A DNA stretch of 64,000 nucleotides from Leclercia adecarboxylata (GTDB lineage: Bacteria; Pseudomonadota; Gammaproteobacteria; Enterobacterales; Enterobacteriaceae). Of this stretch, positions 44,801 through 53,925 are shown in pieces. The notes under the pieces are model-generated. The model worked only from the letters and a program-made list of their open reading frames with translations. It was not told where the DNA came from and ran no database searches. A program made the translations under genes and the position numbers. The stretch spans positions 2,480,001-2,544,000 of the forward strand of contig NZ_CP098325.1 of assembly GCF_023639785.1 (NCBI RefSeq). The letters run 5' to 3'. Positions within the stretch are counted from its first letter, which is position 1. Each line of letters starts with the position of its first letter.

Positions 44801-45743
44801 GGTCGCGCTTGCTGAGCGCGTCGGCGGTATCACGGATTTCGCGCTCGCCGCTCATAAAGATAAGGATATCGCCCGGGCTTTCGTTCCCCAGCTCGTCCAC
44901 CGCGTCGAAAATGGCCTGCAGCTGATCGCGCTCGGTGTCGTCGGCGTCTTCCACCATCGGGCGGTAGCGCACTTCAACCGGGTAGGTACGACCGGACACT
45001 TCGATAATCGGCGCATTGTTAAAATGACGCGAAAAACGTTCCGGGTCGATGGTCGCCGAGGTGATGATGACTTTCAGGTCCGGACGACGCGGCAGCAGTT
45101 CGCGCAGGTAGCCCAGCAGGAAGTCGATGTTCAGGCTGCGTTCATGCGCCTCATCGATGATGATGGTGTCATACTGCATCAGCAGACGGTCCTGCTGGAT
45201 CTCCGCCAGCAGGATCCCATCGGTCATCAGCTTGACCATGGTGTTGTCGCTGACGTGATCGCTGAAGCGCACCTTATAGCCGATGCAGCCCCCCGGCTCG
45301 GTTTGCAGCTCTTCGGCAATACGGTTCGCCACGGTCCGCGCCGCCAGACGACGCGGCTGGGTATGACCGATCAGCCCCTTGAGCCCACGCCCCAGCTCCA
45401 TACAAATTTTTGGCAGCTGGGTGGTTTTACCGGAGCCGGTCTCCCCCGCCACAATCACCACCTGGTGATCGCGCACGGCTTCAAGAATTTCCTGCTTTTT
45501 CTGGCTGACGGGCAGGTTTTCCGGGTAGGTGATCGCCGGGCGTGCGGCTTCGCGCAGCACGACCTTACCTGCCGCCTGTTCAATCTCTTTCGCCATCTCC
45601 TGGAAAATGGCCTGTTGTGCATCAGGATTTTTAACCTTCCTGGCCCCGTACAGACGGCGGGCAAAGCGCTGTTTGTCACGCAGCATCAGCGTGTCCAGCT
45701 GTTGCATAAGCATCGGTAAGGTTAATTTTTGTTGTTCTGTCAT
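41841..45743 (-). CDS. hrpA: HrpA, DEAH-box ATP-dependent RNA helicase
   Basis: A 1,300-residue protein, exactly the E. coli length and nearly identical. In E. coli HrpA helps rescue stalled ribosomes and process mRNA. Walker A GETGSGKT at residues 100-107, DEAH in IIIDEAHERSLN near 197, SAT motif in IITSATIDPERF, and the helicase C-terminal motif QRKGRCGRVSEG. The HA2/OB-fold and long C-terminal DUF3418 region follow. Start MTEQQKLTLP agrees with E. coli. A frame open for about 960 codons on the opposite strand is a by-product of its GC-rich codon use. Confidence 0.98.
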   Translation of the reverse strand: MTEQQKLTLPMLMQQLDTLMLRDKQRFARRLYGARKVKNPDAQQAIFQEMAKEIEQAAGKVVLREAARPAITYPENLPVSQKKQEILEAVRDHQVVIVAGETGSGKTTQLPKICMELGRGLKGLIGHTQPRRLAARTVANRIAEELQTEPGGCIGYKVRFSDHVSDNTMVKLMTDGILLAEIQQDRLLMQYDTIIIDEAHERSLNIDFLLGYLRELLPRRPDLKVIITSATIDPERFSRHFNNAPIIEVSGRTYPVEVRYRPMVEDADDTERDQLQAIFDAVDELGNESPGDILIFMSGEREIRDTADALSKRDLRHTEILPLYARLSNSEQNRVFQSHSGRRIVLATNVAETSLTVPGIKYVIDPGTARISRYSYRTKVQRLPIEPVSQASANQRKGRCGRVSEGICIRLYSEDDFLSRPEFTDPEILRTNLASVILQMTALGLGDIAAFPFVEAPDKRNIQDGVRLLEELGAITTDEQATVYKLTQMGRQLSQLPVDPRLARMVLEAQKHGCVREAMIITSALSIQDPRERPMDKQQASDEKHRRFHDKESDFLAFVNLWNYIGEQQKALSSNQFRRQCKLDFLNYLRVREWQDIYTQLRQVVKELGIPVNSEPAEYREVHIALLTGLLSHIGMKDADKQEFTGARNARFSIFPGSGLFKKPPKWTMVAELVETSRLWGRIAARIDPEWVEPVAQHLLKRSYSEPHWERAQGAVMATEKVTVYGLPVVAARKVNYSQIDPALSRELFIRHALVEGDWQTRHAFFRENLKLRSEVEELEHKTRRRDILVDDETLFEFYDQRISHDVISARHFDSWWKKVSRETPDLLNFEKSMLIKEGAEQVSKLDYPNFWHQGNLKLRLSYQFEPGTDADGVTVHIPLPLLNQVEESGFEWQIPGLRRELVIALIKSLPKPVRRNFVPAPNYAEAFLGRATPLELPLLDSLERELRRMTGVTIDREDWHWDQVPDHLKISFRVVDDKNKKLQEGRSLSELKEALKGKVQETLSAVADDGIEQSGLHIWSFGQLPESYEQKRGNYKVKAWPALVDERDSVAIKLFDNPQEQQQAMWRGLRRLLLLNIPSPIKYLHEKLPNKAKLGLYFNPYGKVLDLIDDCISCGVDQLIHAAGGPVWTEEGFAKLHEKVRAELNETVVNIAKQVEQILTAVFNINKRLKGRVDMTMALGLSDVKAQMAGLVYRGFVTGNGYKRLGDTLRYLQAIEKRLEKMAIDPHRDRAQMLKVEAVQQRWQQWLNKLPPARRDDEDVQEIRWMIEELRVSFFAQQLGTPYPISDKRILQAMEQISA

Positions 45744-45886
45744 AGCGTTAACGGGCAGTGCACTGCCGGATAAAATCTCTTTTTAATGATTGATATAGAG
45801 TACCACATCGGCGGTTTTTACGCCTTATTCAAAAATTTCGAACATAGACTTCGATATATTGCGCTATCCCTGCGACAGGATTGTGA

Positions 45887-46552
<666 letters not shown>

Positions 46553-46560
46553 GATTTCCC

Positions 46561-46588
46561 ACTCCCACCGCCCGGTGGGAGTTTTTTT
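46561..46588 (+). terminator. azoR terminator
   Basis: 9-bp stem ACTCCCACC/GGTGGGAGT with loop GCCC, then a run of seven T. It marks the left border of the AT-rich island. Confidence 0.93.
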
Positions 46589-46593
46589 ACCCG

Positions 46594-46905
46594 CTATACC
46601 TGATAAATCAATGCATGGAACAGCCGGAGGAAAATTACAGCAGAAAGAGAGAGAATAAATAACAGCATTAAATTGAACCGCCAATAATAATGCGCTGTTG
46701 CAATATTATCATGTTGAGACACATCATTGCAGACACCCACAATTATTAGTAAAAGCGCGACACCAATTGGCATATAAAAATATATATCTGTAGATGCGGT
46801 CTTTGCAAAATAGCTTACCATCACTATGCAGGAAAAAAACGTTCTTCTCCATGAGAGTATCGTTCTCTCATACTGCAATCCTTTATCCAAATGCTCACCT
46901 GTCAC
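46594..46905 (-). CDS. DUF202 membrane protein, YidG-like (GTG start)
   Basis: A 103-residue protein with three hydrophobic helices. The start DKGLQYERTILSWRRTFFSC carries the DUF202 signature (ERT-x-L-x-W-x-R-T). The arrangement matches E. coli YidG, which lies beside YidH and the sulfatase gene yidJ. Function unknown. The GTG start at 46905 is 5 bases after the stop of the YidH-like gene, so the two are co-translated. Confidence 0.8.
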   Translation of the reverse strand: MTGEHLDKGLQYERTILSWRRTFFSCIVMVSYFAKTASTDIYFYMPIGVALLLIIVGVCNDVSQHDNIATAHYYWRFNLMLLFILSLSAVIFLRLFHALIYQV

Positions 46906-46910
46906 GTGAC

Positions 46911-47288
46911 CTAAAACATAAACAACGATAAAAAAACAGCAATTATTAATAAATACAATGCTAGAAATGGCATGAATTTAATCAATTTAAGCGCACGAGA
47001 ATGGCGCATCGCTATTTCATTGGTTCGCCAACGTAACCATGAGATAAGTCCTGTCAGCCCACCAAAGATGGTTAATGATAATGCAAGATAACGCCAATAT
47101 TCCGGCACATTATAATGAGAAACCAACTGTTCCAACGCAATAGCGCCCGCCAATAGTGCGAGTGCGGTTCTTATCCAGGCCAGAAACGTTCTCTCATTTG
47201 CCAGGGAGAATCGATAATCAGGCTGGTCTCCTTCCTCCCACCAGGGTGTTGTTGACTTTTTAAAGAGTGATTGCCAGCGTTCACGCAT
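46911..47288 (-). CDS. DUF202 membrane protein, YidH-like
   Basis: A 125-residue protein with three hydrophobic helices after a polar N terminus of about 30 residues. The DUF202 signature PDYRFSLANERTFLAWIRTA is almost the same as in E. coli YidH. Function unknown; the family is widespread and often in pairs. It follows the ACS-type transporter by 78 bases on the same strand. In E. coli the pair also neighbours a sulfatase (yidJ), so the association is kept although the rest of the locus differs. Confidence 0.85.
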   Translation of the reverse strand: MRERWQSLFKKSTTPWWEEGDQPDYRFSLANERTFLAWIRTALALLAGAIALEQLVSHYNVPEYWRYLALSLTIFGGLTGLISWLRWRTNEIAMRHSRALKLIKFMPFLALYLLIIAVFLSLFMF

Positions 47289-47366
47289 AATTTAACCTGT
47301 CAATATGTCGATGATAGCAGTACTTATTGTAGATACCAGCGATGGCTCGCATCGCCGGTATCTCAA

Positions 47367-48710
47367 TTACAGTTTTAGTTCGATTCGGCGGATCGGTCCC
47401 ATCAGGAACAGATAAGCAATGACCGCTAAAATAGCGTGCGCAGCAACAAAGATAAGAACGCCATCAAATGAACCGGTCATCGCGATGATATAACCTGCTG
47501 TGATTGGCATGACCACTCCCGCAAGACCACCAATACCGTTGAAGATCCCGCCAGTCAAACCAGCAAACTCTTTTGGACACGAGTCGGAGACAACTGCCCA
47601 GCCTATCGCAGCCAATCCTTTTCCATAGAAAGCCAGGGTCATGATCGCGATCACGGCCCATTCCGCTTCAACGAAATTACACAACACCAGAGAGGAGGCC
47701 AGCGTCATGCCCAGAACGAAAGGCGTTTTTCTCGCAACGGTCAACGATGCTCCGCGTCTGATCAGAAAATCGGAAAGCAAACCACAACAGATGCCGCCAA
47801 GAAAACCGCAAATCGCAGGTAAGATAGCCACAAAGCCAACTTTCATAATCGGCATGCCTCGGCCCTGAGCGAGGTAAATTGGAAACCAGGTGGTAAAAAA
47901 ATAGGTCAGTGCAGTATTGGCGTACTGTGAAAAATATGCAGCCAACAACAGGCGATTACTGAGTAATTGCTTCACATGGTGCCAGCGTACTTTGACCGGC
48001 GGAGCGGCATCATTACTGTCCATATTGGTCAGTGCACCACCTTTTTCTACATATTCAATCTCAGCGGCAGTTACCCGCGGATGCTTTTTAGGACTGTAAA
48101 TGAGCTTTGGCCAAAAACATCCAAGAACGATGCCAATGCCGCCCATCAGAATAAATACATATTCCCACCCGTAGGCAGTAATCACCCATGCCATGACAGG
48201 AGAGAAAACCGCTAAGGAGAGATACTGAGCCGTATTAAAGATCGCGGTTGCCGTTCCACGTTCAGCTGAAGGAAACCAGGCGGTGACGATGCGACCATTG
48301 GCAGGGAACGCGGGGGCTTCAACAAGGCCAAGTAAAAAACGAATAGCAAAAAGCAAGGCAAAGGCGGCTGCTGCGTGTACTAAACCAACGGCCCCCTGCA
48401 CCACGGTAAATGCAGACCAGAGAATCAGACTTAATCCATAAATCAGCTTGGAACCAAAGCGATCCAGAAGCCATCCACTTGGAACCTGAGCGATAGCATA
48501 TGCCCATGCAAAAGCTGAAAATAGATAACCTAACTGAATTGCGCTAAAGCCTAACTCCTGCTGCATTGCAGTGCCAGCCATCGACAGAGTAGCCCTGTCG
48601 GCATAATTTATGGTGCTCACCAGCAGCAAAATTGCCAGAATGCCATATCTCACACGCCCAGTGTTAACTGCTTTAACCGCAGATTTTGCCTGTGCAATAG
48701 AATTATTCAT
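47367..48710 (-). CDS. MFS transporter of the anion:cation symporter (GudP/GarP-like) family
   Basis: A 447-residue protein with twelve hydrophobic segments. The NYADRATLSMAGTAMQQELG opening, YAIAQVPSGWLLDRFGSK loop motif and EAPAFPANGRIVTAWFP segment are diagnostic of the ACS family, whose known members carry sugar acids such as glucarate and galactarate. It lies 101 bases after the sulfatase gene on the same strand. It likely imports the sulfated or uronic substrate, or handles the desulfated product. In the E. coli yid locus this place is taken by the unrelated SSS symporter YidK. Confidence 0.9.
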   Translation of the reverse strand: MNNSIAQAKSAVKAVNTGRVRYGILAILLLVSTINYADRATLSMAGTAMQQELGFSAIQLGYLFSAFAWAYAIAQVPSGWLLDRFGSKLIYGLSLILWSAFTVVQGAVGLVHAAAAFALLFAIRFLLGLVEAPAFPANGRIVTAWFPSAERGTATAIFNTAQYLSLAVFSPVMAWVITAYGWEYVFILMGGIGIVLGCFWPKLIYSPKKHPRVTAAEIEYVEKGGALTNMDSNDAAPPVKVRWHHVKQLLSNRLLLAAYFSQYANTALTYFFTTWFPIYLAQGRGMPIMKVGFVAILPAICGFLGGICCGLLSDFLIRRGASLTVARKTPFVLGMTLASSLVLCNFVEAEWAVIAIMTLAFYGKGLAAIGWAVVSDSCPKEFAGLTGGIFNGIGGLAGVVMPITAGYIIAMTGSFDGVLIFVAAHAILAVIAYLFLMGPIRRIELKL

Positions 48711-48811
48711 ATCTGCTATCCTTCACTCACATTCGTGTAATTAAAAATTTGTGAAAGGTACGCGACCGAGAAGATTAATCAAAAATCCCCAGAGCATTGT
48801 CGTTTGATTTA

Positions 48812-50329
48812 TTAATCATCACTCAAGTCAAACCGGTAGTAGAGTTCCTTAGGTGCATCGGACTCCTTCATGAGTTCAATGATAAAAGACTCCATTTTTT
48901 TCTCGACCTCGTTATCAGTGATTCTTGTTTGTTGCAGTGGGTCTGAAACTAAATCATAAAGTCGTGTCTGCACATCAATCTGAACACCTGCCCCCTGTCG
49001 ATTATAAACTGGAGATAAAGGTGTCGAAGGTGTTTTCATGACTTTAACACCTTTAGTAAAATTAAAGGGTTCAGACAATGTAGCATCCTTTAATTCATCA
49101 ATACTAAAAAAACCCTGAATATGCGTCGGCATCAGCGTGTATTGATTAAGGTTACCCCCATGAATATCTTTTGGATACCGGAAGTAGGTGTAACGTCCAT
49201 CGGTGACATTAATAGCGGCGCCATGCAAACCATATATTCCTGCTTGTCTTACAGGTTTATCACTTTCAATAACGTCTATCAGCGATTTCCCTTGAACTTC
49301 CGATGGAATGGAAGCGCCGAAATAATCAAGGAAAAATGGCATCAAATCGATGGTCTGCGTTAATGAACTTCTCCTTCCTCCAGACTTATTCAAATGTTCA
49401 GGGTGAGAAATAAACAGGGGAATATGCGCTATTTCATTATATACTGGCATCATATTTTTTCCCCAAAGATCACGCTCCCCCAGTAAGAACCCATGGTCTG
49501 TGGTAACAACGAGTAAAGTGTCCTTCCATAGATTATGTTCATCAAAAAAATCCAGCACTCTTCCCAATTGATAATCACAATGCGCAATCGTTGCGCGGTA
49601 ATTAGCTCTGAGTTCTGCAATCTCTTCTGGCGTTTCCTCTACGGCACCATATCTTGGCCAATCGAGCGTAGGGCCACGATACTCTGTTGGGAAATCTTTT
49701 CTGAAATTATCCGGTACCTGAAACGGTTCATGAGGATCAAAAGTCTCGATCTGCAGGAACCAGTTATCAGCCTTGTGATTAAGGGAAAGAAACTCTAAAC
49801 CGCTATCAAATGTTTGCACGGCAGGATATTGTTCATAATCTTTATAAAACTCCCTGTTTACAATGTTACGACGCAGTTTATGTCTTAATGCAATGGCATA
49901 TTGTGAGGGGTGATATTTTTGTTCCCACTCAGGCAAAGGATCGACGATACCTTTCCAGGCATCTTTCTCCTGGCCACGAATCATTTCAACACTGTCATAA
50001 CGGGTGTGATAAGTTGCCCCACCATCTTCCCAGTAATGCGAATGGTCTGATACGAGATGCGAATATACGCTACATTCTTTACTCAAAATCTCTGGAAAAG
50101 CATTATCAAAAGGCTCAAGTGGCCCCCACGAGCGATGAAGAAAATTATAACGACCGGTAAGCAACTCCCGGCGTGCTGGCATGCAAGGCAAGCTTCCAAC
50201 ATAGTGGTTATCAAATGTCAGACTATTTTTAGCTAATCGGTCAAAGTTGGGCGTTTTACCGCCATCCTGATTGTAGGGGCCAATTGAACCCAAATTTAAC
50301 GTATCAAACAAAATAAACACAGCTTTCAT
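48812..50329 (-). CDS. Type I sulfatase, Cys-type (YidJ-like)
   Basis: A 505-residue alkaline-phosphatase-superfamily hydrolase that cleaves sulfate esters. The signature CMPARRELLTGR puts the formylglycine precursor at Cys49 (C-x-P-x-R), so it must be matured by an anSME or FGE. A candidate maturase is encoded at 52627. Metal-binding segments: FILFDTLN near the N terminus and VTTDHGFLLGERDLWGK. There is no signal peptide, so the enzyme is cytoplasmic and acts on imported substrate. GGAG precedes the ATG. It shares a 205-base control region with a divergent LysR gene. Confidence 0.92.
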   Translation of the reverse strand: MKAVFILFDTLNLGSIGPYNQDGGKTPNFDRLAKNSLTFDNHYVGSLPCMPARRELLTGRYNFLHRSWGPLEPFDNAFPEILSKECSVYSHLVSDHSHYWEDGGATYHTRYDSVEMIRGQEKDAWKGIVDPLPEWEQKYHPSQYAIALRHKLRRNIVNREFYKDYEQYPAVQTFDSGLEFLSLNHKADNWFLQIETFDPHEPFQVPDNFRKDFPTEYRGPTLDWPRYGAVEETPEEIAELRANYRATIAHCDYQLGRVLDFFDEHNLWKDTLLVVTTDHGFLLGERDLWGKNMMPVYNEIAHIPLFISHPEHLNKSGGRRSSLTQTIDLMPFFLDYFGASIPSEVQGKSLIDVIESDKPVRQAGIYGLHGAAINVTDGRYTYFRYPKDIHGGNLNQYTLMPTHIQGFFSIDELKDATLSEPFNFTKGVKVMKTPSTPLSPVYNRQGAGVQIDVQTRLYDLVSDPLQQTRITDNEVEKKMESFIIELMKESDAPKELYYRFDLSDD

Positions 50330-50428
50330 TTCGCGGCTCCGGTATTTTTATACTGCATTTTTTATAGCAAAATGATTTTCCATAGTGAAATGATGGTTTT
50401 TTATGGGGCGATAACAAATTAACATTTT

Positions 50429-50444
50429 TCACAATATTTTGTGA
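50429..50444. promoter_or_regulatory. Palindromic operator candidate between sulfatase and LysR genes
   Basis: TCACAA-TATT-TTGTGA, perfect 6-bp arms, centred about 105 bases before the sulfatase ATG and 98 before the LysR start. The position and form suit a LysR-type binding site. The arms also contain TTGTGA and TCACAA, but the spacing does not fit CRP. Confidence 0.5.
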
Positions 50445-50534
50445 CAAACATCATATTCCCGGAGAAAAACTCTTAGATGCTGCGAAAAAAAATTCAATGA
50501 TGAGCGATGTCTTAATTTTTATAAGGACACCGTC

Positions 50535-51431
50535 GTGTTTCATGAAATTGATTCTCTAAGGGTATTCATGGCCTTATGTCAGTCCTCCAGTATACGCCAG
50601 GGTGCTGATAAACTTAACCTAACACAACCTGCAATTAGCAGGAGGGTGCAAAAACTTGAAGATGAATTAAACGTTAAGCTCTTTAAGAGAACCGCGCATG
50701 GAATTGAACTTACTGAATGCGGGGATATTCTTTATCGGTACGCACTACAAATTGATAGTCTTTGTACCCAAGCTAAAACTCAAATCGAAGAGTGCTCCAC
50801 AGGCCGTGTGGGTGAAATTCGCATTGGTGCAGGACCAGCATGGTGTAGATCCATTCTGCCAAAAGTAATTTCTCACTTACATCAACAGCATCCTTTATTA
50901 AAAATTTCGTTAGTTTCCGGGCTGAATGGGACAACAATGGCAATGCTTGCTGAAGAAAAATTAGATCTGGTCATTGGCACGTTACAGCCTGAACTTAATG
51001 ACAATGATACATATATATATGATCTTTTAAGAGAGAATGAACTTAAGGTTTTTGCTGGCCAGAATCATCCCTTGCATAATAAAACAAAAGTGGAACTTGG
51101 GGAGTTGTTATATTATCCGTGGATCAGTTTAACTGGCTCCTCAGTAGGCAATTCGGTATTAACAAAACTGTTTAGTAAAGAAAACTTACAATGCCCAAAA
51201 TATGATGTTGAAACATCGTCCTTACAAGCCGCCCTCGCAATTATTAATGGCAATAATTTTTTAATCGTACTTCCAGATTTACTGGAAGCAGATCTTGCGA
51301 AACAGGAAGTCAAACCACTTAACTTGCAGATATGCATTTTGAAATTTCCTAGTGGAATGATATATAGAAACAATGGCAGTAAAAGGCAGATAATGCAGTT
51401 GTTGAATAAAACAATTTCTGAACTATTATAA
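50535..51431 (+). CDS. LysR-type regulator of the sulfatase genes (GTG start)
   Basis: A 298-residue protein. The HTH is classical (SLRVFMALCQSSSIRQGADK, then LNLTQPAISRRVQKLEDELN). The effector-binding domain starts VGEIRIGAGPAWCRSILPKV. AAGGA lies before the GTG start. Codon use is AT-rich like the rest of the island. Divergence from the sulfatase gene makes that operon the likely target; the inducer is probably the sulfated sugar or its desulfated product. It converges on the mutarotase gene, 41 bases apart. Confidence 0.9.
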   Translation: MFHEIDSLRVFMALCQSSSIRQGADKLNLTQPAISRRVQKLEDELNVKLFKRTAHGIELTECGDILYRYALQIDSLCTQAKTQIEECSTGRVGEIRIGAGPAWCRSILPKVISHLHQQHPLLKISLVSGLNGTTMAMLAEEKLDLVIGTLQPELNDNDTYIYDLLRENELKVFAGQNHPLHNKTKVELGELLYYPWISLTGSSVGNSVLTKLFSKENLQCPKYDVETSSLQAALAIINGNNFLIVLPDLLEADLAKQEVKPLNLQICILKFPSGMIYRNNGSKRQIMQLLNKTISELL

Positions 51432-51472
51432 GGGCTATGGGATACAGAAATGAATAGTATCCCAGCCATTTA

Positions 51473-52369
51473 TTATAATATTTGTGTTGAAACCAGCAAC
51501 ATAACGGATTCAGTTGAATTCGGGGGTACAGCAAGGTAATCATCTTTGACTCTTGCTGTTTCAATACAAAGCATTTCTTTCCATGCTTCGCCAGAAAACT
51601 GGTCAAGCTGTAAGGCACGCTTGTCATAAGGGTTCCACAAAACACATGAAGAACTGTTCAAAGAAGTAATGACTATTTTTCTCCTGTAGTAAGGATCAAT
51701 TATTGCGATATCACCAGTTCGGTCAGTAAATGTTCTGGCCATCTCTTCATTCACGAAGGGTTCTTCATCCTGATTTTTAAGGGACCAAGCATCAAGAGCA
51801 TCGTAATATTTGTGCGAGGCCAGCCCTTTTAATTTAATACTTTCCACATCTGAAACATGATAATAACTATGTAACGCCAGCGTGACAGACAACGGATAAT
51901 TGTTTGGATTACAAACTGTCAGTGTTACCTGTAAGTTATCACTTATAATATATTCAATTTTTATATGGCAATTATGTCGCCATGCAAAATAGTCATTTTC
52001 TTTAATTCCCAAAGAAAAGGTCATTGTAACTTGGCCACCTGTCTCATTCAGACCCTCAAAATCCCATACAGATTGCCGGACTAAGCCATGAAATGGGAGT
52101 AGATCTGATCCTCCCTGAATTGCCATTTTTTTCACTGCATCAGGATTTTGTGTAAAATCTCCAAACCACGGAAAACAGACTGGAATTCCACCTCTCACAG
52201 GAACATCATTCATATACTCAGCGTGGGGATTTCCCCATATAATCTGTGGCTCTTCATGCTTGCCATATGACAATAGTTGCGCCCCCTGCTGCGATATCTG
52301 AGCCCTGATACTCCCCATTTTAATATCCCAGACATCAAGATGTCCTTTTTTAATTTTCTGAACAGGCAT
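51473..52369 (-). CDS. Aldose 1-epimerase-like protein (YeaD type)
   Basis: A 298-residue beta-sandwich mutarotase of the D-hexose-6-phosphate epimerase (YeaD) group. Visible: RGGIPVCFPWFGDF near residue 60, the FHGLVRQSVWDFE histidine segment, HSYYHVSDV with the second histidine, and DQFSGEAWKEMLCIETARV with the catalytic Glu. These enzymes interconvert alpha and beta anomers. AGAGGT precedes the ATG. Its place between the sulfatase and the maturase indicates that the sulfatase substrate or product is a sugar. Confidence 0.88.
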   Translation of the reverse strand: MPVQKIKKGHLDVWDIKMGSIRAQISQQGAQLLSYGKHEEPQIIWGNPHAEYMNDVPVRGGIPVCFPWFGDFTQNPDAVKKMAIQGGSDLLPFHGLVRQSVWDFEGLNETGGQVTMTFSLGIKENDYFAWRHNCHIKIEYIISDNLQVTLTVCNPNNYPLSVTLALHSYYHVSDVESIKLKGLASHKYYDALDAWSLKNQDEEPFVNEEMARTFTDRTGDIAIIDPYYRRKIVITSLNSSSCVLWNPYDKRALQLDQFSGEAWKEMLCIETARVKDDYLAVPPNSTESVMLLVSTQIL

Positions 52370-52626
52370 ATGCTACCTCTGTTGATAACCTGGATAATCC
52401 CCGTTGTGTCTATCATTTTATTCTTAAATGTAATACTCAGCACTCATGCCAGTACAACCTAACACATTTTCATCATAAATATCCTGGCTCAATGCACCAG
52501 AATCAATGTTGCAAACTTTCATAAGTTATTAATTAACAGCAACCATTGCCTGTGTCGAATGATTTATTTTTATCGCGTGATGACTGAACAACATCAGAGT
52601 TATAAAGCACTATTGAAAATTTTGAG

Positions 52627-53925
52627 TCACCTACCGCAGCAATTTTTGAATTTCTTCCCGCTGTTGCATGAACACTCATCATTTCTACCTGCCCCTGCCC
52701 TTGGGCCGCGAGATTTGTCTTTATCAGCTACCCATTTCATAATCATATACGGTGGATAATGTTTTGATAATAGTTCACGCCAGGTATTCATATAAGGTGT
52801 GATGTGCTGGAAAAAGTGCTTATAACCTGAACAGAGATAATTATGTCCGCTATGACCGGCAGGAGATAGAGCAAATCGGTGTTTGGGGCACCCCCCGTGG
52901 CATACAAAAAGGTAATCACATCGGAGACAGTCTGATGTCAATGTTTCCCGTTTCACCTGACCAAACTCTTTCGCTTTTTCACTGATATTAATTTGTTTTA
53001 TCGTTGTTTCATGAATATTTCCCAGCAAGTGCTCAGGATATACAAAATGATCGCAGTTATAAATATCTCCGTTCGATTCCAATGCAAAAGCATGACCACA
53101 GGTTTCTGAATGGACGCATAAAACGGGCCTTTGTCCTGTCCATGCGGCCAGCGATACATCAAACATTTGGACGGATACCCGGCTAACATCACGCCTTATC
53201 CAGATGTCAAAAATGGTATTTAGGAACTCCCCATATTGCCATGAAGGAACAGACCAGGGTGCCAGAGTGGCGCCACTTTCACCAGGAAGAACAAGGTTCA
53301 GGAGAGACGACTTTGCGGTGCTCATTCGCTCCACCAGTGGAATAAACTGTATGTAACGAGAACCCGACTGCCGAAGAAACTCATAGACTTCCAAACCATG
53401 CGCTGAATTATGCCGCCCCACAACAGTTAAGGTGTTGAAAGCTACATGATACGTTTTCAGCAATGACATCGCAGCCGTGACCTGCGCGAAAGTCCCTTTT
53501 CCAGCACGATTGACACGATATTGATTATGCAAATGCGCAGGGCCGTCAATTGAAAGTCCAATCAAAAAATCATTCTCGGCAAAAAACCGCGCCCACTTGT
53601 CATTTAGCACTATTCCATTCGTCTGCAGCGCATGTTTTATTCTTTTACCGCCGCTGTATTTTTTACAGAGCTCGATCACGCGTTCAAAAAAGGAAAGCCC
53701 CATCATTGTTGGCTCACCGCCTTGCCAGGCGAATAACACAGTGTTACCGACTTGTGCATCTATGTGTTGTTTAATGTAGAGTTCAAGTGTTATGTCTGAC
53801 ATTCGCCAATTTAGCTGCCGCTCAGGATATAACGCTTCTTTTTCCAGATAAAAACAGTATGTACAATCAATATTACATACTGCGCCTGTCGGCTTCGCCA
53901 TCACTTGGCAACCTTTTATGGTCAT
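52627..53925 (-). CDS. Anaerobic sulfatase-maturating enzyme (radical SAM)
   Basis: A 432-residue radical-SAM protein. These convert the active-site Cys or Ser of sulfatases to formylglycine. The radical-SAM cluster motif is C17-x3-C21-x2-C24 (CNIDCTYCFYLEK). WQGGEPTMMG, GLSIDGPAHLHNQYRVNRAG and the SPASM cluster cysteines (CDHFVYPEHLLGN, CLRCDYLFVCHGGCPKHRF) match anSME. A C-terminal SEC-C-like zinc motif (NDECSCNSGKKFKNCCGR) is an extra. It very likely activates the Cys-type sulfatase at 48812. Confidence 0.93.
   Translation of the reverse strand: MTIKGCQVMAKPTGAVCNIDCTYCFYLEKEALYPERQLNWRMSDITLELYIKQHIDAQVGNTVLFAWQGGEPTMMGLSFFERVIELCKKYSGGKRIKHALQTNGIVLNDKWARFFAENDFLIGLSIDGPAHLHNQYRVNRAGKGTFAQVTAAMSLLKTYHVAFNTLTVVGRHNSAHGLEVYEFLRQSGSRYIQFIPLVERMSTAKSSLLNLVLPGESGATLAPWSVPSWQYGEFLNTIFDIWIRRDVSRVSVQMFDVSLAAWTGQRPVLCVHSETCGHAFALESNGDIYNCDHFVYPEHLLGNIHETTIKQINISEKAKEFGQVKRETLTSDCLRCDYLFVCHGGCPKHRFALSPAGHSGHNYLCSGYKHFFQHITPYMNTWRELLSKHYPPYMIMKWVADKDKSRGPRAGAGRNDECSCNSGKKFKNCCGR

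Noticed and set aside
42840..45719. Open frame of 959 codons on the strand opposite hrpA
   Set aside because: It lies wholly inside hrpA, has no family likeness or ribosome-binding site, and long antisense frames are common opposite GC-rich, strongly biased genes.
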